DNA of 64,000 nucleotides from Spirochaetales bacterium (GCA_947478845.1 CANJXC010000002.1:124001-188000), one strand, 5' to 3'; positions 32,907 through 43,175 are shown, counted from the stretch's first letter. Made by a program: numbers and translations. Notes: generated from the sequence alone by a model not told the origin.

Positions 32907-34103
32907 ATGGACCCGCGCCTCAAGGCCTACCAAAAGCAAAATCCGCCTCCCAAGGCCGAGGCCACGAAAGCGCCGGCCCCGCGGGAGCCTGAACCTGCGC
33001 CAAGGGCCCCCAAGTGGAACCAGTTTGTCCAGCAGACCCCCCCACCCCAAGCCAAGGTGGAAGGTCCGCCCAATAAATCCGACGACCTAGCCGATGGCAA
33101 AGCCAGTGCCGATGGTGACAAATCGATACGGAAGGTGGCCAAGTTCCTCATCCTCCTCGGTCAGGACGAAGCGGCTAAGGTGGTGCGGCACCTCGAGCCA
33201 AGCCAAATCGAGGCCATAAGCCAAGAGATTGCCACCATCAAGAAAATTGACCCGCTGGAGGCCGAGCACCTTTTGAAGGAGTTTGGCTACATCGCAGCGC
33301 AGCAGGTGGGGGTCTTTAAGGGTGGCAAAGCGGCCGCCAAGGAGATTCTTGACGGGGCGTTTGGCAAGGAAAAGTCGAAGTCAATTCTCAATCGTGTGGT
33401 GCCCGACCTGCAGCTGAAGCCTTTCCGGTTCTTGGCCAACCTCGAAAAAGAAGTTCTGCGTACCCTTCTTTTGGACGAATCGTTCACCGTGCTTTCCATT
33501 GTTGTCCCATTTCTCGAGAAAGGGCAGGCCGCTGCGGTGATGAAGGCCCTTGACCCTTCGATGCGCCTCGACTTGGTAAAGAGGCTTGCCAAGATGGAAA
33601 AGGTTGCCAGCGAAATTGTTGCCAAAGTGGAGGAAGGCCTTCGCGAAAAACTGCACAATCTCAGCCCCTCCACCTCTGAGGAAATTGATGGTAAATCGCG
33701 GTTGGCGGATATTCTGCGTCACATGAGCGTCGACAAAGAAGAGAGTATTCTCAAGGACCTCGACAAGGCGCGCCCCGAACTTACCGAGGAACTCAGGCGA
33801 CGCCTGTTTACCCCCGAACATCTGGTGCGGGTGGGCGATGACGGCTTCGAAGATATTTTGCGGGCAAAGACGGAAGTTCAGATTGCCCTCCTGTGGCTGG
33901 CGAGTATTGATGAACTGCGCGCCAAAATCGAGAAAAACATTTCCACCCGCCGTTTCCTCATTGTGCAGGGCGAAATCGAACTGTTGCAGGAGACCCCTCG
34001 TCGTGAGCTCCAGAAAGAGATGCGGTTCTTCCTTGAAGAAGTGCGTGAGGCGGTCAGGTCCGGTCGGGCCGCCCTATACGACGACACCGAGGAATACCTT
34101 TGA
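32907..34103 (+). CDS. Divergent FliG-like flagellar motor-switch protein
   Basis: A protein of 398 residues, longer than usual FliG (about 335-345) because of a Pro/Ala-rich N-terminal extension (about 1-70). FliG-N-like: IRKVAKFLILLGQDEAAKVVRHLEPSQIEAIS. The middle domain shows DESFTVLSIVVPFLEKGQAAAVMKALD where FliG has its EHPQ motif, so the EHPQ residues are absent. The C-terminal part, ELTEELRRRLFTPEHLVRVGDDGFEDIL, parallels FliG-C. Spirochaetes carry two FliG proteins, one not essential for rotation, and this looks like such a second type. No Shine-Dalgarno is obvious. It overlaps the TM2 gene by one base (TGATG). Confidence 0.7.
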   Translation: MDPRLKAYQKQNPPPKAEATKAPAPREPEPAPRAPKWNQFVQQTPPPQAKVEGPPNKSDDLADGKASADGDKSIRKVAKFLILLGQDEAAKVVRHLEPSQIEAISQEIATIKKIDPLEAEHLLKEFGYIAAQQVGVFKGGKAAAKEILDGAFGKEKSKSILNRVVPDLQLKPFRFLANLEKEVLRTLLLDESFTVLSIVVPFLEKGQAAAVMKALDPSMRLDLVKRLAKMEKVASEIVAKVEEGLREKLHNLSPSTSEEIDGKSRLADILRHMSVDKEESILKDLDKARPELTEELRRRLFTPEHLVRVGDDGFEDILRAKTEVQIALLWLASIDELRAKIEKNISTRRFLIVQGEIELLQETPRRELQKEMRFFLEEVREAVRSGRAALYDDTEEYL

Positions 34104-34570
34104 TGGCGCAGGTTTGGGTGGCTTACCTCCTTTGGCTGTTTAGCGGGTTTGGAGCGCTGGGCTTCCACCGCTTCTATTTGGGGAAGATTCCTACCGGGCT
34201 TCTGTGGGCCTTTACTGGCGGCCTAGGTATGGTGGGGTCTGTATACGATTTTTTCACTCTTCGAAGCCAAGTTGCCGAGGCCAACTACCGCCGTGGCTTT
34301 TATGCAGCTCCGCAGACCATTGAAGTTCACCACACCAGAGAAAAGACTCCTTTAGAACGGGTCATTCTCCAATTAGCTCAGACGCAACAGGGCCGGGTGA
34401 CTCCAGCCCAGGTGGCCGCTTCCAGTGACTGGACGGTTGATCAGGCCCAAAAAGAACTAGACAACCTGGTTCGCCGGAATGTCTGTGAATTGCGTGTGCT
34501 GAAAAGCGGTACGGTGGTTTATCATTTCTCTGAGTTTGATCCCTCTTCGAGCCAAGAGTATGAGCTTTGA
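34103..34570 (+). CDS. TM2-domain membrane protein with C-terminal winged-helix-like domain
   Basis: A protein of 155 residues. Residues 1-60 form the two-helix TM2 domain: YLLWLFSGFGALGFHRFYLGKIPTGLLWAFTGG, with the conserved G-x-HRFYLG turn, and VYDFFTL. The soluble part (about 85-140; RVTPAQVAASSDWTVDQAQKELDNL) resembles a winged helix. Start ATG shares its A with the TGA of the FliG-like gene, so translation is coupled. Role unknown. Confidence 0.8.
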   Translation: MAQVWVAYLLWLFSGFGALGFHRFYLGKIPTGLLWAFTGGLGMVGSVYDFFTLRSQVAEANYRRGFYAAPQTIEVHHTREKTPLERVILQLAQTQQGRVTPAQVAASSDWTVDQAQKELDNLVRRNVCELRVLKSGTVVYHFSEFDPSSSQEYEL

Positions 34571-35162
34571 GCCGCTAACCGGAAAGTTGCTCCTAGCCGA
34601 CCTCGATCTCCACGACCCTCACTTCTTGAAATCTGTCGTGCTGCTGGTGGAACACAATACCGAGGGTGCTTTCGGGTTGGTGGTCAATCGCGCGTTGGGC
34701 CTCACTGCCGAACAAATTGTGCACGAACAAAGCCAAGGCGTGAGATTTCCTCTCAGGAGGGGAAAAATCTCCCTCTACGGGGGTGGTCCGGTCGAGAACC
34801 AGGCCGTGTTCACGCTCCACACGGGGCTCGAACCCGGTTCTTGTTCGCCCGCGGTTCGTGAACTTGCTCCCGGGCTGTTCTTTGAACCGAGCTTTCCCGC
34901 AGTCCGCGACTATGTTTCGGGAGTTTCACCCGAATACCCGCCCGACGATGTGCCAACGGTGCGCCTTTATTTGGGCTATGCCGGTTGGGCTGGGGGGCAA
35001 CTGGAAGCCGAGATGAGCGAGGGGGCGTGGCAGGTGCTCCAAGCCGAGGCGAGCTTGATTTTTCAAACTCCTCCCACCGAGATGTGGCAGCGCGCCATGG
35101 AACTAAAAGGCGGGTTTTGGGGGATTGTGGCCCAGACCGGCTTCAAACCCTCCTTGAACTGA
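34560..35162 (+). CDS. algH: YqgE/AlgH family protein
   Basis: A protein of 200 residues starting at ATG 34560, 11 bases inside the end of the TM2 gene. Family signatures: GKLLLADLDLHDPHFLKSVVLLVEHN, GAFGLVVNRAL, YGGGPVENQAVFTLH, RLYLGYAGWAGGQLEAEM and GAWQVL. The cytoplasmic YqgE/AlgH family is widespread and poorly understood; in Pseudomonas AlgH influences alginate and virulence regulation. Converges with the serine-hydrolase gene. Confidence 0.88.
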   Translation: MSFEPLTGKLLLADLDLHDPHFLKSVVLLVEHNTEGAFGLVVNRALGLTAEQIVHEQSQGVRFPLRRGKISLYGGGPVENQAVFTLHTGLEPGSCSPAVRELAPGLFFEPSFPAVRDYVSGVSPEYPPDDVPTVRLYLGYAGWAGGQLEAEMSEGAWQVLQAEASLIFQTPPTEMWQRAMELKGGFWGIVAQTGFKPSLN

Positions 35163-35204
35163 AGTCCGCTTCAAGCTAAGGAGCGTTCCACAACCCGCTG
35201 TTTG

Positions 35205-36575
35205 CTACTTCTTGAGGGCCTTGGTGAGGGAGTTGAGGAACTCTTTGCTACCCCAATCGCCTTTCCAGGTCATACCCAGGCGGACTGCCACAAGGTCGAG
35301 AGACGGGCAGAAAAAAATCTCTTGGCCGTTATGTCCGTCGGCATAACTCAAGTCGGAGGGAACTTCCGGGTAATCTTTCTGCTTTGCGTTGAGCCAGACT
35401 GACGCTCCGTAGGTTCCATCGCCTTGTGTTGTAGTGGGCGTGGTGCTGTACTTTACCCAGCCTTCAGGCAGCAGCCTCACACCGTTGACAACACCGTCGT
35501 GCAGAAACAGAAGGCCGAACCGGGCATAGTCGCGAGCCGTGGCATAGATGTAGCTTGAGCCGATGTAGGTACCCGAAGTGTCCACGCCCCATTCCGCGCT
35601 AGCCATCCCCAAGGGAGTAAACAGGGCACGGTAGGGGAAGGCCCAATAGGCCTCGTCGCCACCGAAACTCTTGCGGATCACCCGGCTTACAAGATTGATG
35701 CTGCCAGAAGAGTAGTTCCAGGCCGTGTCGGGGGTGACAGCCAGCGGTTGCCGGGCGGCAAAGGCGCCCATGTCGCTTTCAAGAAAGAGCATCTGGTTCA
35801 CATCGCTGATCGGATGATCGGTATAATCTTCGAAAAACGACAGACCGGAACTCATTCGAAGCAGTTGGTCTACCGTGATGGGTGCCCGGGAATCTCCCCC
35901 TTTGGACCACTCGGGCACGGGGGCCGGTTGCTTGACCTCCAGCCTTCCTTGACCCACGAGGATGCCGGTCAACGCATTGGTGAAAGTTTTGGCCATCGAC
36001 CAAGATAAGAGGCGGGTGTTCGCCGTTATGCCCTCAGCATAGCGTTCAGCGACGATTTTTCCGCCCACGAGCACAAGCACAGCGCGCGTGCGCTTCGGGT
36101 TCTTGGTGTCTGTCTCAATAAATGTTTGACCCACAGCCTCGGCAACGCCCGCAATCGGGGTCTCAGACACCGGGAGGTCGGTTGACTCACTTGCCATCAC
36201 CGGACTTTTCAAACCGGAGCGCAGGTTGGCCTCGCTTTCCCCCTGCAAGAGGACCGCACCTAGTCCCGGGAGGCGAATGGCGGTAGCCGAAAACAGGCCC
36301 GTGCCCCACAGCGAGCAAGTTACCTTCTGTTTTTCGGTATCGACTGTGGCATTCAAGAACGGGAAAAGAAAGTGAAAACCCGCGTCCTCAGTTTCGAGCC
36401 GGCTTTGCTCGAGGCCCTGAATGAAGATGCCAGCGCACAGAGTTTTGGCCTTGAAACCCGAAGCAAGCTGTAATTGTTCGGGGTATTGACCTTGAACGAC
36501 AAAAACCGTGGCACCGGCCACCACCAACAGCAGGACCGAAAAGATCCCCAACCAGACCGTCGTTTTGCGTTTCAT
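35205..36575 (-). CDS. Membrane-anchored serine hydrolase, beta-lactamase class C/CubicO-like
   Basis: A protein of 456 residues. One N-terminal membrane segment (VWLGIFSVLLLVVAGATVFVV) is followed by a penicillin-binding-fold hydrolase. The S-x-x-K nucleophile motif is LSWSMAKTFTNAL, the Y-x-N-like motif is WNYSSGSINLVSRVI, and the third motif is DGHNGQEIFFCPS. It most resembles 6-aminohexanoate-dimer-hydrolase/CubicO proteins that cleave amides or esters. Single gene, diverging from recC; substrate unknown. Confidence 0.8.
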   Translation of the reverse strand: MKRKTTVWLGIFSVLLLVVAGATVFVVQGQYPEQLQLASGFKAKTLCAGIFIQGLEQSRLETEDAGFHFLFPFLNATVDTEKQKVTCSLWGTGLFSATAIRLPGLGAVLLQGESEANLRSGLKSPVMASESTDLPVSETPIAGVAEAVGQTFIETDTKNPKRTRAVLVLVGGKIVAERYAEGITANTRLLSWSMAKTFTNALTGILVGQGRLEVKQPAPVPEWSKGGDSRAPITVDQLLRMSSGLSFFEDYTDHPISDVNQMLFLESDMGAFAARQPLAVTPDTAWNYSSGSINLVSRVIRKSFGGDEAYWAFPYRALFTPLGMASAEWGVDTSGTYIGSSYIYATARDYARFGLLFLHDGVVNGVRLLPEGWVKYSTTPTTTQGDGTYGASVWLNAKQKDYPEVPSDLSYADGHNGQEIFFCPSLDLVAVRLGMTWKGDWGSKEFLNSLTKALKK

Positions 36576-36645
36576 AGGCAGCCACCTTGTTGAAATTGTA
36601 ATCTCCCTGCGCCATTGGTGCCAGAGGGCATGTTAGGATGGGACA

Positions 36646-39600
36646 ATGGCAATGACTGTACACCAGCATCCTGATTTGTCTACCCTCGTTAATCTGCTTG
36701 CCGACCATCTTCGGCGCCGTCCGGAGGGCTTTTCTGCCTTGGAGACTCAACCGCTGATTGTGCAGACCCCCGGTATGGCTCGCTGGGTGGCGCTGGAGTG
36801 TGCCCGCCTCAATGGGTCCTTTGTCCGTGTGGAGGCGCTCAAGCCCGTACAGTTCATCATGCGATTAGGTTTTCTGGTGCTCGGCCAGCGGGAAGAACGA
36901 ACCCTTTTTGAGAAGGATGTTTTACCATGGGCCCTTTACCGTCTGCTCCGTCGCGACATCGAGGCCCGGGTGCCCGCAGTGGCCGAACTCGCACGCTATG
37001 TGGCCGAATCCGAAGAAGAGGCCTCGGTGAGACTCTTTGCGCTCGCGACGACCCTTGCCGATCTTTTTGACCAGTACCTGCTCTATCGGCCCGAATGGCT
37101 GGAAAGTTGGGAACACGACAAACTGCTAGGTAGCGGTCGCCCCGAGGAGGTTTGGCAGGCTCATCTGTGGCGTCAATTGCAGGAGCAGTCAGGCGATACA
37201 CCCACACGAGCCGATTTTCACCAGCGACTGACCAGTGAGCTGAAGGTGGGCAAACTACCCGAAGGCGTTCCGCGCCGGGTATTTCTCTTCGGGATGTCTC
37301 TGCTCCCACCTCGTTTTCTTGAGGTGTTCTCGCTGCTCGGGGAGAATGTCGAAGTGGAGCTCTTTCTGCAACAACCAAGCCTGCAGTATTGGGGAGACCT
37401 CGAAACCGACAGGCGGGCTCTGAAACAGGGCCGCCTAGGGAAAGGAAACCGGCTTCTGGCCAACCTTGGGTCGAGTGGCAAGGAGTTTCAAGACCTTCTT
37501 CTCGCTTTTCCCCACCATAGCCCCGACAGTTGGGACTGGTCAGAGTTTCCCCGTCCGGTGGAACCGACCCTTCTCCAGGCCCTTCAGGACGACCTTCTGT
37601 GGTGCCATGACCCTAGAGACGAGCCTGAATACTTGACAGAAGGCGACCGATCGCTGCGCTTTGCGCGTTGTCCTTCGATGCTTCGCGAGGTCGAGGTTTT
37701 GCATGATCTCCTGCTCGATGCTTTGGCGGACATACCGGGACTCACTCCATCGGAAATTTTGGTGATTTCTCCCGAACCTGGCCGTTACGCCCCCCTCATA
37801 CAGCAGACGTTCTCGATTCCCTTCACGCTTGCCGACCAATCGGTTCTTGAGGAAGACCAAGTGGTCCGGCTAGCCACCGAATTGCTAGAGGCCAGCAACT
37901 CAGCGTTTTCGCCTTCGTTAGTGGTTCCGTTGTTTGAGCGTGCCCGGGAAATCGCCGGCGAGCCTTTGGAGGCAAGGGAGCACGACCGTTTAGTCCGCTG
38001 GGTGATCGAATCGGGAATCCGCCGCGGTTGGGACTCGCCAGTGCTCAGTTGGCAGGCCGGGCTCGATCGTCTTTTCAGCGGTTTTACTTTCGACGGCACC
38101 GACCCCGACGAAAATGGCTTGTTTCCCGTCGAGGCGGGGTGGGGTACCGAAGCCCAGCTGCTGGGACCCCTGGCTTCCTTTCTGCGTTCTCTTGCCGCCC
38201 TTGCCGCCCTCAAAGACAAGGCACGGCCGTTTGAAGCTTGGGTGGAGGCCGTGTTTCCTTTGCTCAAAAACCTTCTTTCGCCCCTGGAGCGGTTGGAAAA
38301 AGCGACGCAGAAACTACGGGAACAACTGGGACTTTCCTCGGTTCTTGACGACAACCTTTCGTGGTCGCTCTTCCTAAGCACTCTTACCAAAGAGCTCTCC
38401 CTTCCCTCGTCCGGGTCGTTTCTCCAAGGCAGAACTACCGTATGCGGAATGGTTCCCATGAGGTCACTGCCGTTCCGGGTGATTGCAGTTCTCGGACTCA
38501 ACCAAGGGGTTTTTCCTCGTGCCAGCGAACAGCCGGAATACGACTTGATGCGGGGGACTCACCAGCCGGGGGACCGCGATCTTTTGGAATCCGACCGGTT
38601 CTTGTTTCTCGAGTTGCTCGCAAGCGCGAAGGACCGCCTGATTTTCACCTCTTGCGGCCTTCAAGACGGCGAAGCTCGGCCGCCTTCAAGCGTGCTGGAA
38701 ACCCTGTTGTCGTGGCTCGACACCGAGTATCGAGTAGGGGAAACAAAGGCAGGAGAGGCCATTACCGTGGACTACCCGCTTCACCCGGGATCCAGGCGCT
38801 ATCTTTCGGCTCGAGTGGAAGACAAACTTCTGAGCACCTGGGGCACCCAATGGTTTGAAGTGCGGCTACCAGCTGCTCCCGCAAGCCGATTCTGGGATTG
38901 GCGTGCTCTGTTCACCCCTGATTTCCACGTCGAAGGTAAGGTTCTCCTGAGGCGCCTTTGTGACCCCCTAAAGGCCTTCTGGGACGAGGGTCTGAGAGCG
39001 AGCCCCGAACGCCGCGAAGATCTACTTCCAGAAACCGAATTATTCCGCCTCGTGGGACTTTCCGAGTTTGTGGTGCGCGACGCCGCCTTGGAAGACCTTC
39101 AGGGTGATGCCCATGCGCTGGCCAGACTAGAGGCCTCAGGTGGCCTTCCGCCGGGCCGCACGGGAGAGTTCCTACGCGAGCGCGTGGTGCAGAGCCTGCG
39201 TGGGCGATGGGCCCGCGCCCAGGCGCTCTTGCAGGCACCGCCGGTCTTTTCTCACCTGGCTTTTAGCGCCGAACGCGACGGCTCTACCTTCGCCCACGAG
39301 GCTTTTCTGGCAACCGCCGGTGACCTGCAACTTCTCCTCGAGGCGGGTAAGGTCAAACCCAAGAGGTTGCTGGCGTTTTATTTAGCGCATGCCTTCGCCA
39401 ACTTGCAGACGCCTACGACAACGGTGATGGTGGCCCTCGACGATACCCGCGAACTTCCTGCGTGGGGACCCCAGAAGGCCTCGGAGAACCTGCGGAACTG
39501 GAAGAAAGTGGCCGACCTTTGCGTCAGCCAGCCGCTTCCGTTTACCCTGGAAGCCCTCGAAGCGTACTTTAACAACCCGGGTGCTCCGCAAAAGGAAAGA

Positions 39601-39777
39601 CTGGAAGCCGCTTTTGCAACCCTTCATCAGGCACTCGGAAGGAACGACTACGCGCCGGCCTGGAGTTTGAACTCTCAGCTCATGGAGGCCTTTGGCGATG
39701 CCAAAAGTTACGCCGAAGCCGGAGTAGAGCCTCTGTTTTGCGAATGTGCGGAACTCCTGAAAGGACTTTTCCTATGA
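36646..39777 (+). CDS. recC: Exodeoxyribonuclease V gamma subunit RecC
   Basis: A protein of 1043 residues (E. coli RecC 1122). N-terminal HPDLSTLVNLLADHLRR and IVQTPGMARWVALECARLNGSF are the standard RecC opening (VQSPGMAQWL type). VFLFGMSLLPPRFLEVFSLLG, SEILVISPEPGRYAPLIQQTF and VCGMVPMRSLPFRVIAVLGLNQGVFPR are further RecC signatures. It is a catalytically inactive helicase-like subunit that in RecBCD scans for Chi. Ends in an ATGA overlap with recB. Confidence 0.93.
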   Translation: MAMTVHQHPDLSTLVNLLADHLRRRPEGFSALETQPLIVQTPGMARWVALECARLNGSFVRVEALKPVQFIMRLGFLVLGQREERTLFEKDVLPWALYRLLRRDIEARVPAVAELARYVAESEEEASVRLFALATTLADLFDQYLLYRPEWLESWEHDKLLGSGRPEEVWQAHLWRQLQEQSGDTPTRADFHQRLTSELKVGKLPEGVPRRVFLFGMSLLPPRFLEVFSLLGENVEVELFLQQPSLQYWGDLETDRRALKQGRLGKGNRLLANLGSSGKEFQDLLLAFPHHSPDSWDWSEFPRPVEPTLLQALQDDLLWCHDPRDEPEYLTEGDRSLRFARCPSMLREVEVLHDLLLDALADIPGLTPSEILVISPEPGRYAPLIQQTFSIPFTLADQSVLEEDQVVRLATELLEASNSAFSPSLVVPLFERAREIAGEPLEAREHDRLVRWVIESGIRRGWDSPVLSWQAGLDRLFSGFTFDGTDPDENGLFPVEAGWGTEAQLLGPLASFLRSLAALAALKDKARPFEAWVEAVFPLLKNLLSPLERLEKATQKLREQLGLSSVLDDNLSWSLFLSTLTKELSLPSSGSFLQGRTTVCGMVPMRSLPFRVIAVLGLNQGVFPRASEQPEYDLMRGTHQPGDRDLLESDRFLFLELLASAKDRLIFTSCGLQDGEARPPSSVLETLLSWLDTEYRVGETKAGEAITVDYPLHPGSRRYLSARVEDKLLSTWGTQWFEVRLPAAPASRFWDWRALFTPDFHVEGKVLLRRLCDPLKAFWDEGLRASPERREDLLPETELFRLVGLSEFVVRDAALEDLQGDAHALARLEASGGLPPGRTGEFLRERVVQSLRGRWARAQALLQAPPVFSHLAFSAERDGSTFAHEAFLATAGDLQLLLEAGKVKPKRLLAFYLAHAFANLQTPTTTVMVALDDTRELPAWGPQKASENLRNWKKVADLCVSQPLPFTLEALEAYFNNPGAPQKERLEAAFATLHQALGRNDYAPAWSLNSQLMEAFGDAKSYAEAGVEPLFCECAELLKGLFL

Positions 39778-42700
39778 TTGAGTCACTTGAGTTGAAGGGC
39801 CGCCATCTCATTCAGGCCAGTGCCGGTACCGGCAAAACCCATTCGCTCGGCCTCTTGGTGTTGAGGCTGGTTTTGGAACAGGGCCTCCCCATGGCGCGGC
39901 TTGCCGTTGTGACGTTTACCGAAGCGGCAGCGAGGGAACTCTCTCAGCGCATCGCCTCTTTTCTTCGTCAAGCCCGTTTTCCCGAGCCCAAAACCGATGC
40001 AGGACTCCTTGCGCTCGTTTCCAGGGCGGAGCATGCCCTCGGTAAGCAGGAAGTTTCCCGCCGACTCGATTTGGCCTTGCAGACAGTCGATCAGGCCCGG
40101 ATCAGCACCATCCACGGTTTTTGCTCAAGGCTTCTGCGTGAGTTTGCCTTTGAACTGCGGGCAGGCTTCGGTTTTGAGCGCCTTCCGAGCGAAGAGCCGC
40201 TGATCACCGAGATCCTTGCCGACTTCTGGCGGGAACATGTTGCTCCGCTCGACTCGGCTCTTCAGCCCCGTGCCGCGAGCCTCGATCCGGGTGAACTGTA
40301 TCAACGTTTACGACCGCTTTTGTCCCACCCTGGAATAGAGGTGCGTGGTCCAGTTCTCGATCTAGGTCGGGCCACCGAGGCCCAAAAAGCTTGGTATGAA
40401 CTGGCCGAGCTTTGGGCAACCGAGGGCCCGCAGCTCAGAAGCTTCCTAGAGGCAGAAAAAGCCCAATTCAAGGGTAACAGAACTCCTGTCAACAACCTTG
40501 TAGTGCACTGGCAAAAGGCAGAAGATGAGTTGGACGACGGCGCGCACCGATGCGAAAGCTTGCGGATGTTTGGCCGTTCGCACCTTACGGAGGGCCTCAA
40601 AAAAGCCTCGCCCGAGCAAGGCGCGAGCTTCACCGCTCTCGAACTTCCTGGCGCTATCGACCGCTTCCACGAGCAGTTTAGCGTCTGTCTCGCTCTGGTG
40701 GTTCCGGCCTTGCTCACAAAAGGCTGGGAGTACCTGCAGAGAGAACTTCCGGCCCGTAAGGCCGCCCTCAGGGTGAGGTCCGACAACGACTTGATTCGCC
40801 AGATGGACGAGGGGCTTGCGCGCGCATCGGCTCGTTCGGTCCTTGCCATTCGGTCTCGTTTTGACGCGGTGTTCATTGATGAGTTCCAAGACACCGACGA
40901 GGTTCAAAGCCGCATCTTCGACACCCTGTTCGACGGACCTGAGGGTAATCCCGTTCTGGTGGTCATGGTGGGAGACCCTAAGCAGGCTATCTACGGGTTC
41001 CGCGGCGGAGACATCGAGGCATACCTGACGGCCTGTCGCACCGTCGACAGCGGGAAGCGCCATAGCTTGGCCACCAACTACCGTTCGCAACCGCGACTTC
41101 TGGAAGCTCTGAACGCCATCTATGGAAGGGTTAGCCGCCTTCATCCTCCCTTCCGCGTCGCCGAAATACACTATGAGACCGTCGGACCCGGTAGGCCTCC
41201 GGTAGACCCCGTGAAATTGGATGGCACGCTCCAAGCTCCTGTGACTCTTTGGATCAATTCTCAGGCCACCGCTCCCGATACCCTGGAAGTTGCCAAACGG
41301 CTGGCTGCCGAAATCCTCAGAATCCGCGTTGCCACCGGCTGGAACGCGTCCGATTTCGCCATCTTGGTCAGTTCGCACGTCACAGCTCGCGAACTTAGGC
41401 GCCACCTTGCCCGGCACGGAGTGCTGGCCGTGAACGGTAAGTCAGGGTCGGTGCTCGAATCCATGGAGGCACGGGAACTGGAGCTGGTGCTGGAGGTTCT
41501 GTACCAGCCGTCGAAGGTGGTCGCGGTTCGTGCCCTGTTGCTCAGTTCCCTCTACGGTTGGGACTCCTCTCAGCTTCAAGCTTGGGAAGCCGATGCGTCC
41601 CAGATGGTGGCGACCCTCGATGCCTTGCGCCACCTAGGTCGAGTTTGGTTGGCCCGCGGGGTCGCGGTCGCAGTTTCCGAACTCCTGCGCCAGAGGGGTG
41701 TGTGGGCGATACCTGAAGGTGATTTGCGCCACCAGCGCCGGATTGCGAACTTCCGCCAACTGCTCGAGCTTCTGAATGCCGAAGACCAGAGCGATGGCCG
41801 ACAACCCCAGCGCACTCTCGCTCGCTTTCTGGCGTGGAAACAGTGTAGCGGAGAAGAACGGTTCGAACAGGCCCCCGAGGCCGACGAAGGGGCCGTCAAC
41901 ATTGTTACGATGCATCACGCTAAGGGCCTGCAATGGAAGGTGGTTTTTGCCGTCGACCTTCACAAGGAGTGGAGGGGTAACGGCAAAGATGCCCCCTTGC
42001 TTCGCGAAGCCAACGGACACCGCTACGCCGATTTTTCACCCGAATGCGAAGCGGTTGCAAAGGCCACACGGGACCGGGCCACTGCCGAGGAACGCTTGCG
42101 GCTGGCGTATGTGACTCTTACCCGAGCGGAGGAACTGCTCTATGTGGTGGTTCGCGCCCCAGGAACAGACGAAAAACCCGACCAGTGGCTTTTTGCCGGT
42201 CAGCAGCCACTGTCCGACCCGGAAGGCAAGCCCCTGGTTTCGCTGGAACCGTTGGCAGCCTGTCCGCCGCTTCCCACCAACCTCGTGCACCCTGAGCCTG
42301 CGACCCGACGTCCCCGCGAAGCCGCTGAGATGGGCAATTTGCGGCCCCGTTGGTCGGTGGGAAGCTACACTGCGCTCACTCGTGATCTGCCCCACCCCAC
42401 CCTTGCCGAAAGCAATACGGGACCTTCAGGACCCGGCTTACCCGTGGGTCCCACCACAGGTATTTTTGGGTTTCCTCGGGGAGCGGACGCCGGGACCGCT
42501 CTTCATACGGTGTTTGAGCGCGTCGATTTTCAGAAAGTCGAACCCGACAAAGTGAAGCGCTGGTTCATCAGTGGTGGCATTTCCGACCCAGAGCACCTGG
42601 AAACCGGCGTCGCGCTGGTGAAAACCATTCTTGAAGCACCCTTACGTAGAGAAGGTGAAGGCCAGAATCGTGAGACCCTGGTTCTTCGTGAGCTGCGCCG

Positions 42701-43175
42701 GGAAGACCATGCAGCCGAGGTTGAGTTCTTTCTTTCGGCGGCCTTCCCGGGGACCAAGCCTGCGCTGACACCAGAGAGTCTGGCTCCCTTGGCGCCTCGG
42801 GTGGGTACCATCGCCGACGGCCAGGCCCTTGCCGGCTACCTTAACGGCATCATGGATCTCGTCTTTTTGTGGCGCAAACGTTGGTACATCCTCGACTGGA
42901 AGTCCAACCACCTCGGTAACTCAGCCGACGACTACGGTCCTGAGGCGCTGCAGAAAGCGATGGAAAACAATCACTACCTTCTGCAGGCCCATCTTTACAC
43001 GGTCGCGTGGTGCCGTCATCTCGCCTCTACCGGCAAGTTTGACTATGAACGTGACTTCGGAGGCGTCTTTTATGTGTTCCTTCGCGGTGTCGATCCGCAA
43101 CATAAAACAACTACGGGTTTGTATTTCTTGAGACCCGAAGCCACCGACATCGAAACCCTGGCGGACCTCTTATGA
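39774..43175 (+). CDS. recB: Exodeoxyribonuclease V beta subunit RecB, helicase-nuclease
   Basis: A protein of 1133 residues from ATG 39774. Walker A is IQASAGTGKTHSLGLL (Lys21), followed by VVTFTEAAARELSQRI. Motif II is DAVFIDEFQDTDEVQ, then VMVGDPKQAIYGFRGGDI and NIVTMHHAKGLQWKVVF. The C-terminal RecB nuclease has NGIMDLVFLWRKRWYILDWKSNHL, with Asp1028, Asp1041 and Lys1043. It is the 3'-5' motor and nuclease of RecBCD, for double-strand-break repair and DNA degradation. ATGA overlaps on both sides. Confidence 0.95.
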   Translation: MIESLELKGRHLIQASAGTGKTHSLGLLVLRLVLEQGLPMARLAVVTFTEAAARELSQRIASFLRQARFPEPKTDAGLLALVSRAEHALGKQEVSRRLDLALQTVDQARISTIHGFCSRLLREFAFELRAGFGFERLPSEEPLITEILADFWREHVAPLDSALQPRAASLDPGELYQRLRPLLSHPGIEVRGPVLDLGRATEAQKAWYELAELWATEGPQLRSFLEAEKAQFKGNRTPVNNLVVHWQKAEDELDDGAHRCESLRMFGRSHLTEGLKKASPEQGASFTALELPGAIDRFHEQFSVCLALVVPALLTKGWEYLQRELPARKAALRVRSDNDLIRQMDEGLARASARSVLAIRSRFDAVFIDEFQDTDEVQSRIFDTLFDGPEGNPVLVVMVGDPKQAIYGFRGGDIEAYLTACRTVDSGKRHSLATNYRSQPRLLEALNAIYGRVSRLHPPFRVAEIHYETVGPGRPPVDPVKLDGTLQAPVTLWINSQATAPDTLEVAKRLAAEILRIRVATGWNASDFAILVSSHVTARELRRHLARHGVLAVNGKSGSVLESMEARELELVLEVLYQPSKVVAVRALLLSSLYGWDSSQLQAWEADASQMVATLDALRHLGRVWLARGVAVAVSELLRQRGVWAIPEGDLRHQRRIANFRQLLELLNAEDQSDGRQPQRTLARFLAWKQCSGEERFEQAPEADEGAVNIVTMHHAKGLQWKVVFAVDLHKEWRGNGKDAPLLREANGHRYADFSPECEAVAKATRDRATAEERLRLAYVTLTRAEELLYVVVRAPGTDEKPDQWLFAGQQPLSDPEGKPLVSLEPLAACPPLPTNLVHPEPATRRPREAAEMGNLRPRWSVGSYTALTRDLPHPTLAESNTGPSGPGLPVGPTTGIFGFPRGADAGTALHTVFERVDFQKVEPDKVKRWFISGGISDPEHLETGVALVKTILEAPLRREGEGQNRETLVLRELRREDHAAEVEFFLSAAFPGTKPALTPESLAPLAPRVGTIADGQALAGYLNGIMDLVFLWRKRWYILDWKSNHLGNSADDYGPEALQKAMENNHYLLQAHLYTVAWCRHLASTGKFDYERDFGGVFYVFLRGVDPQHKTTTGLYFLRPEATDIETLADLL

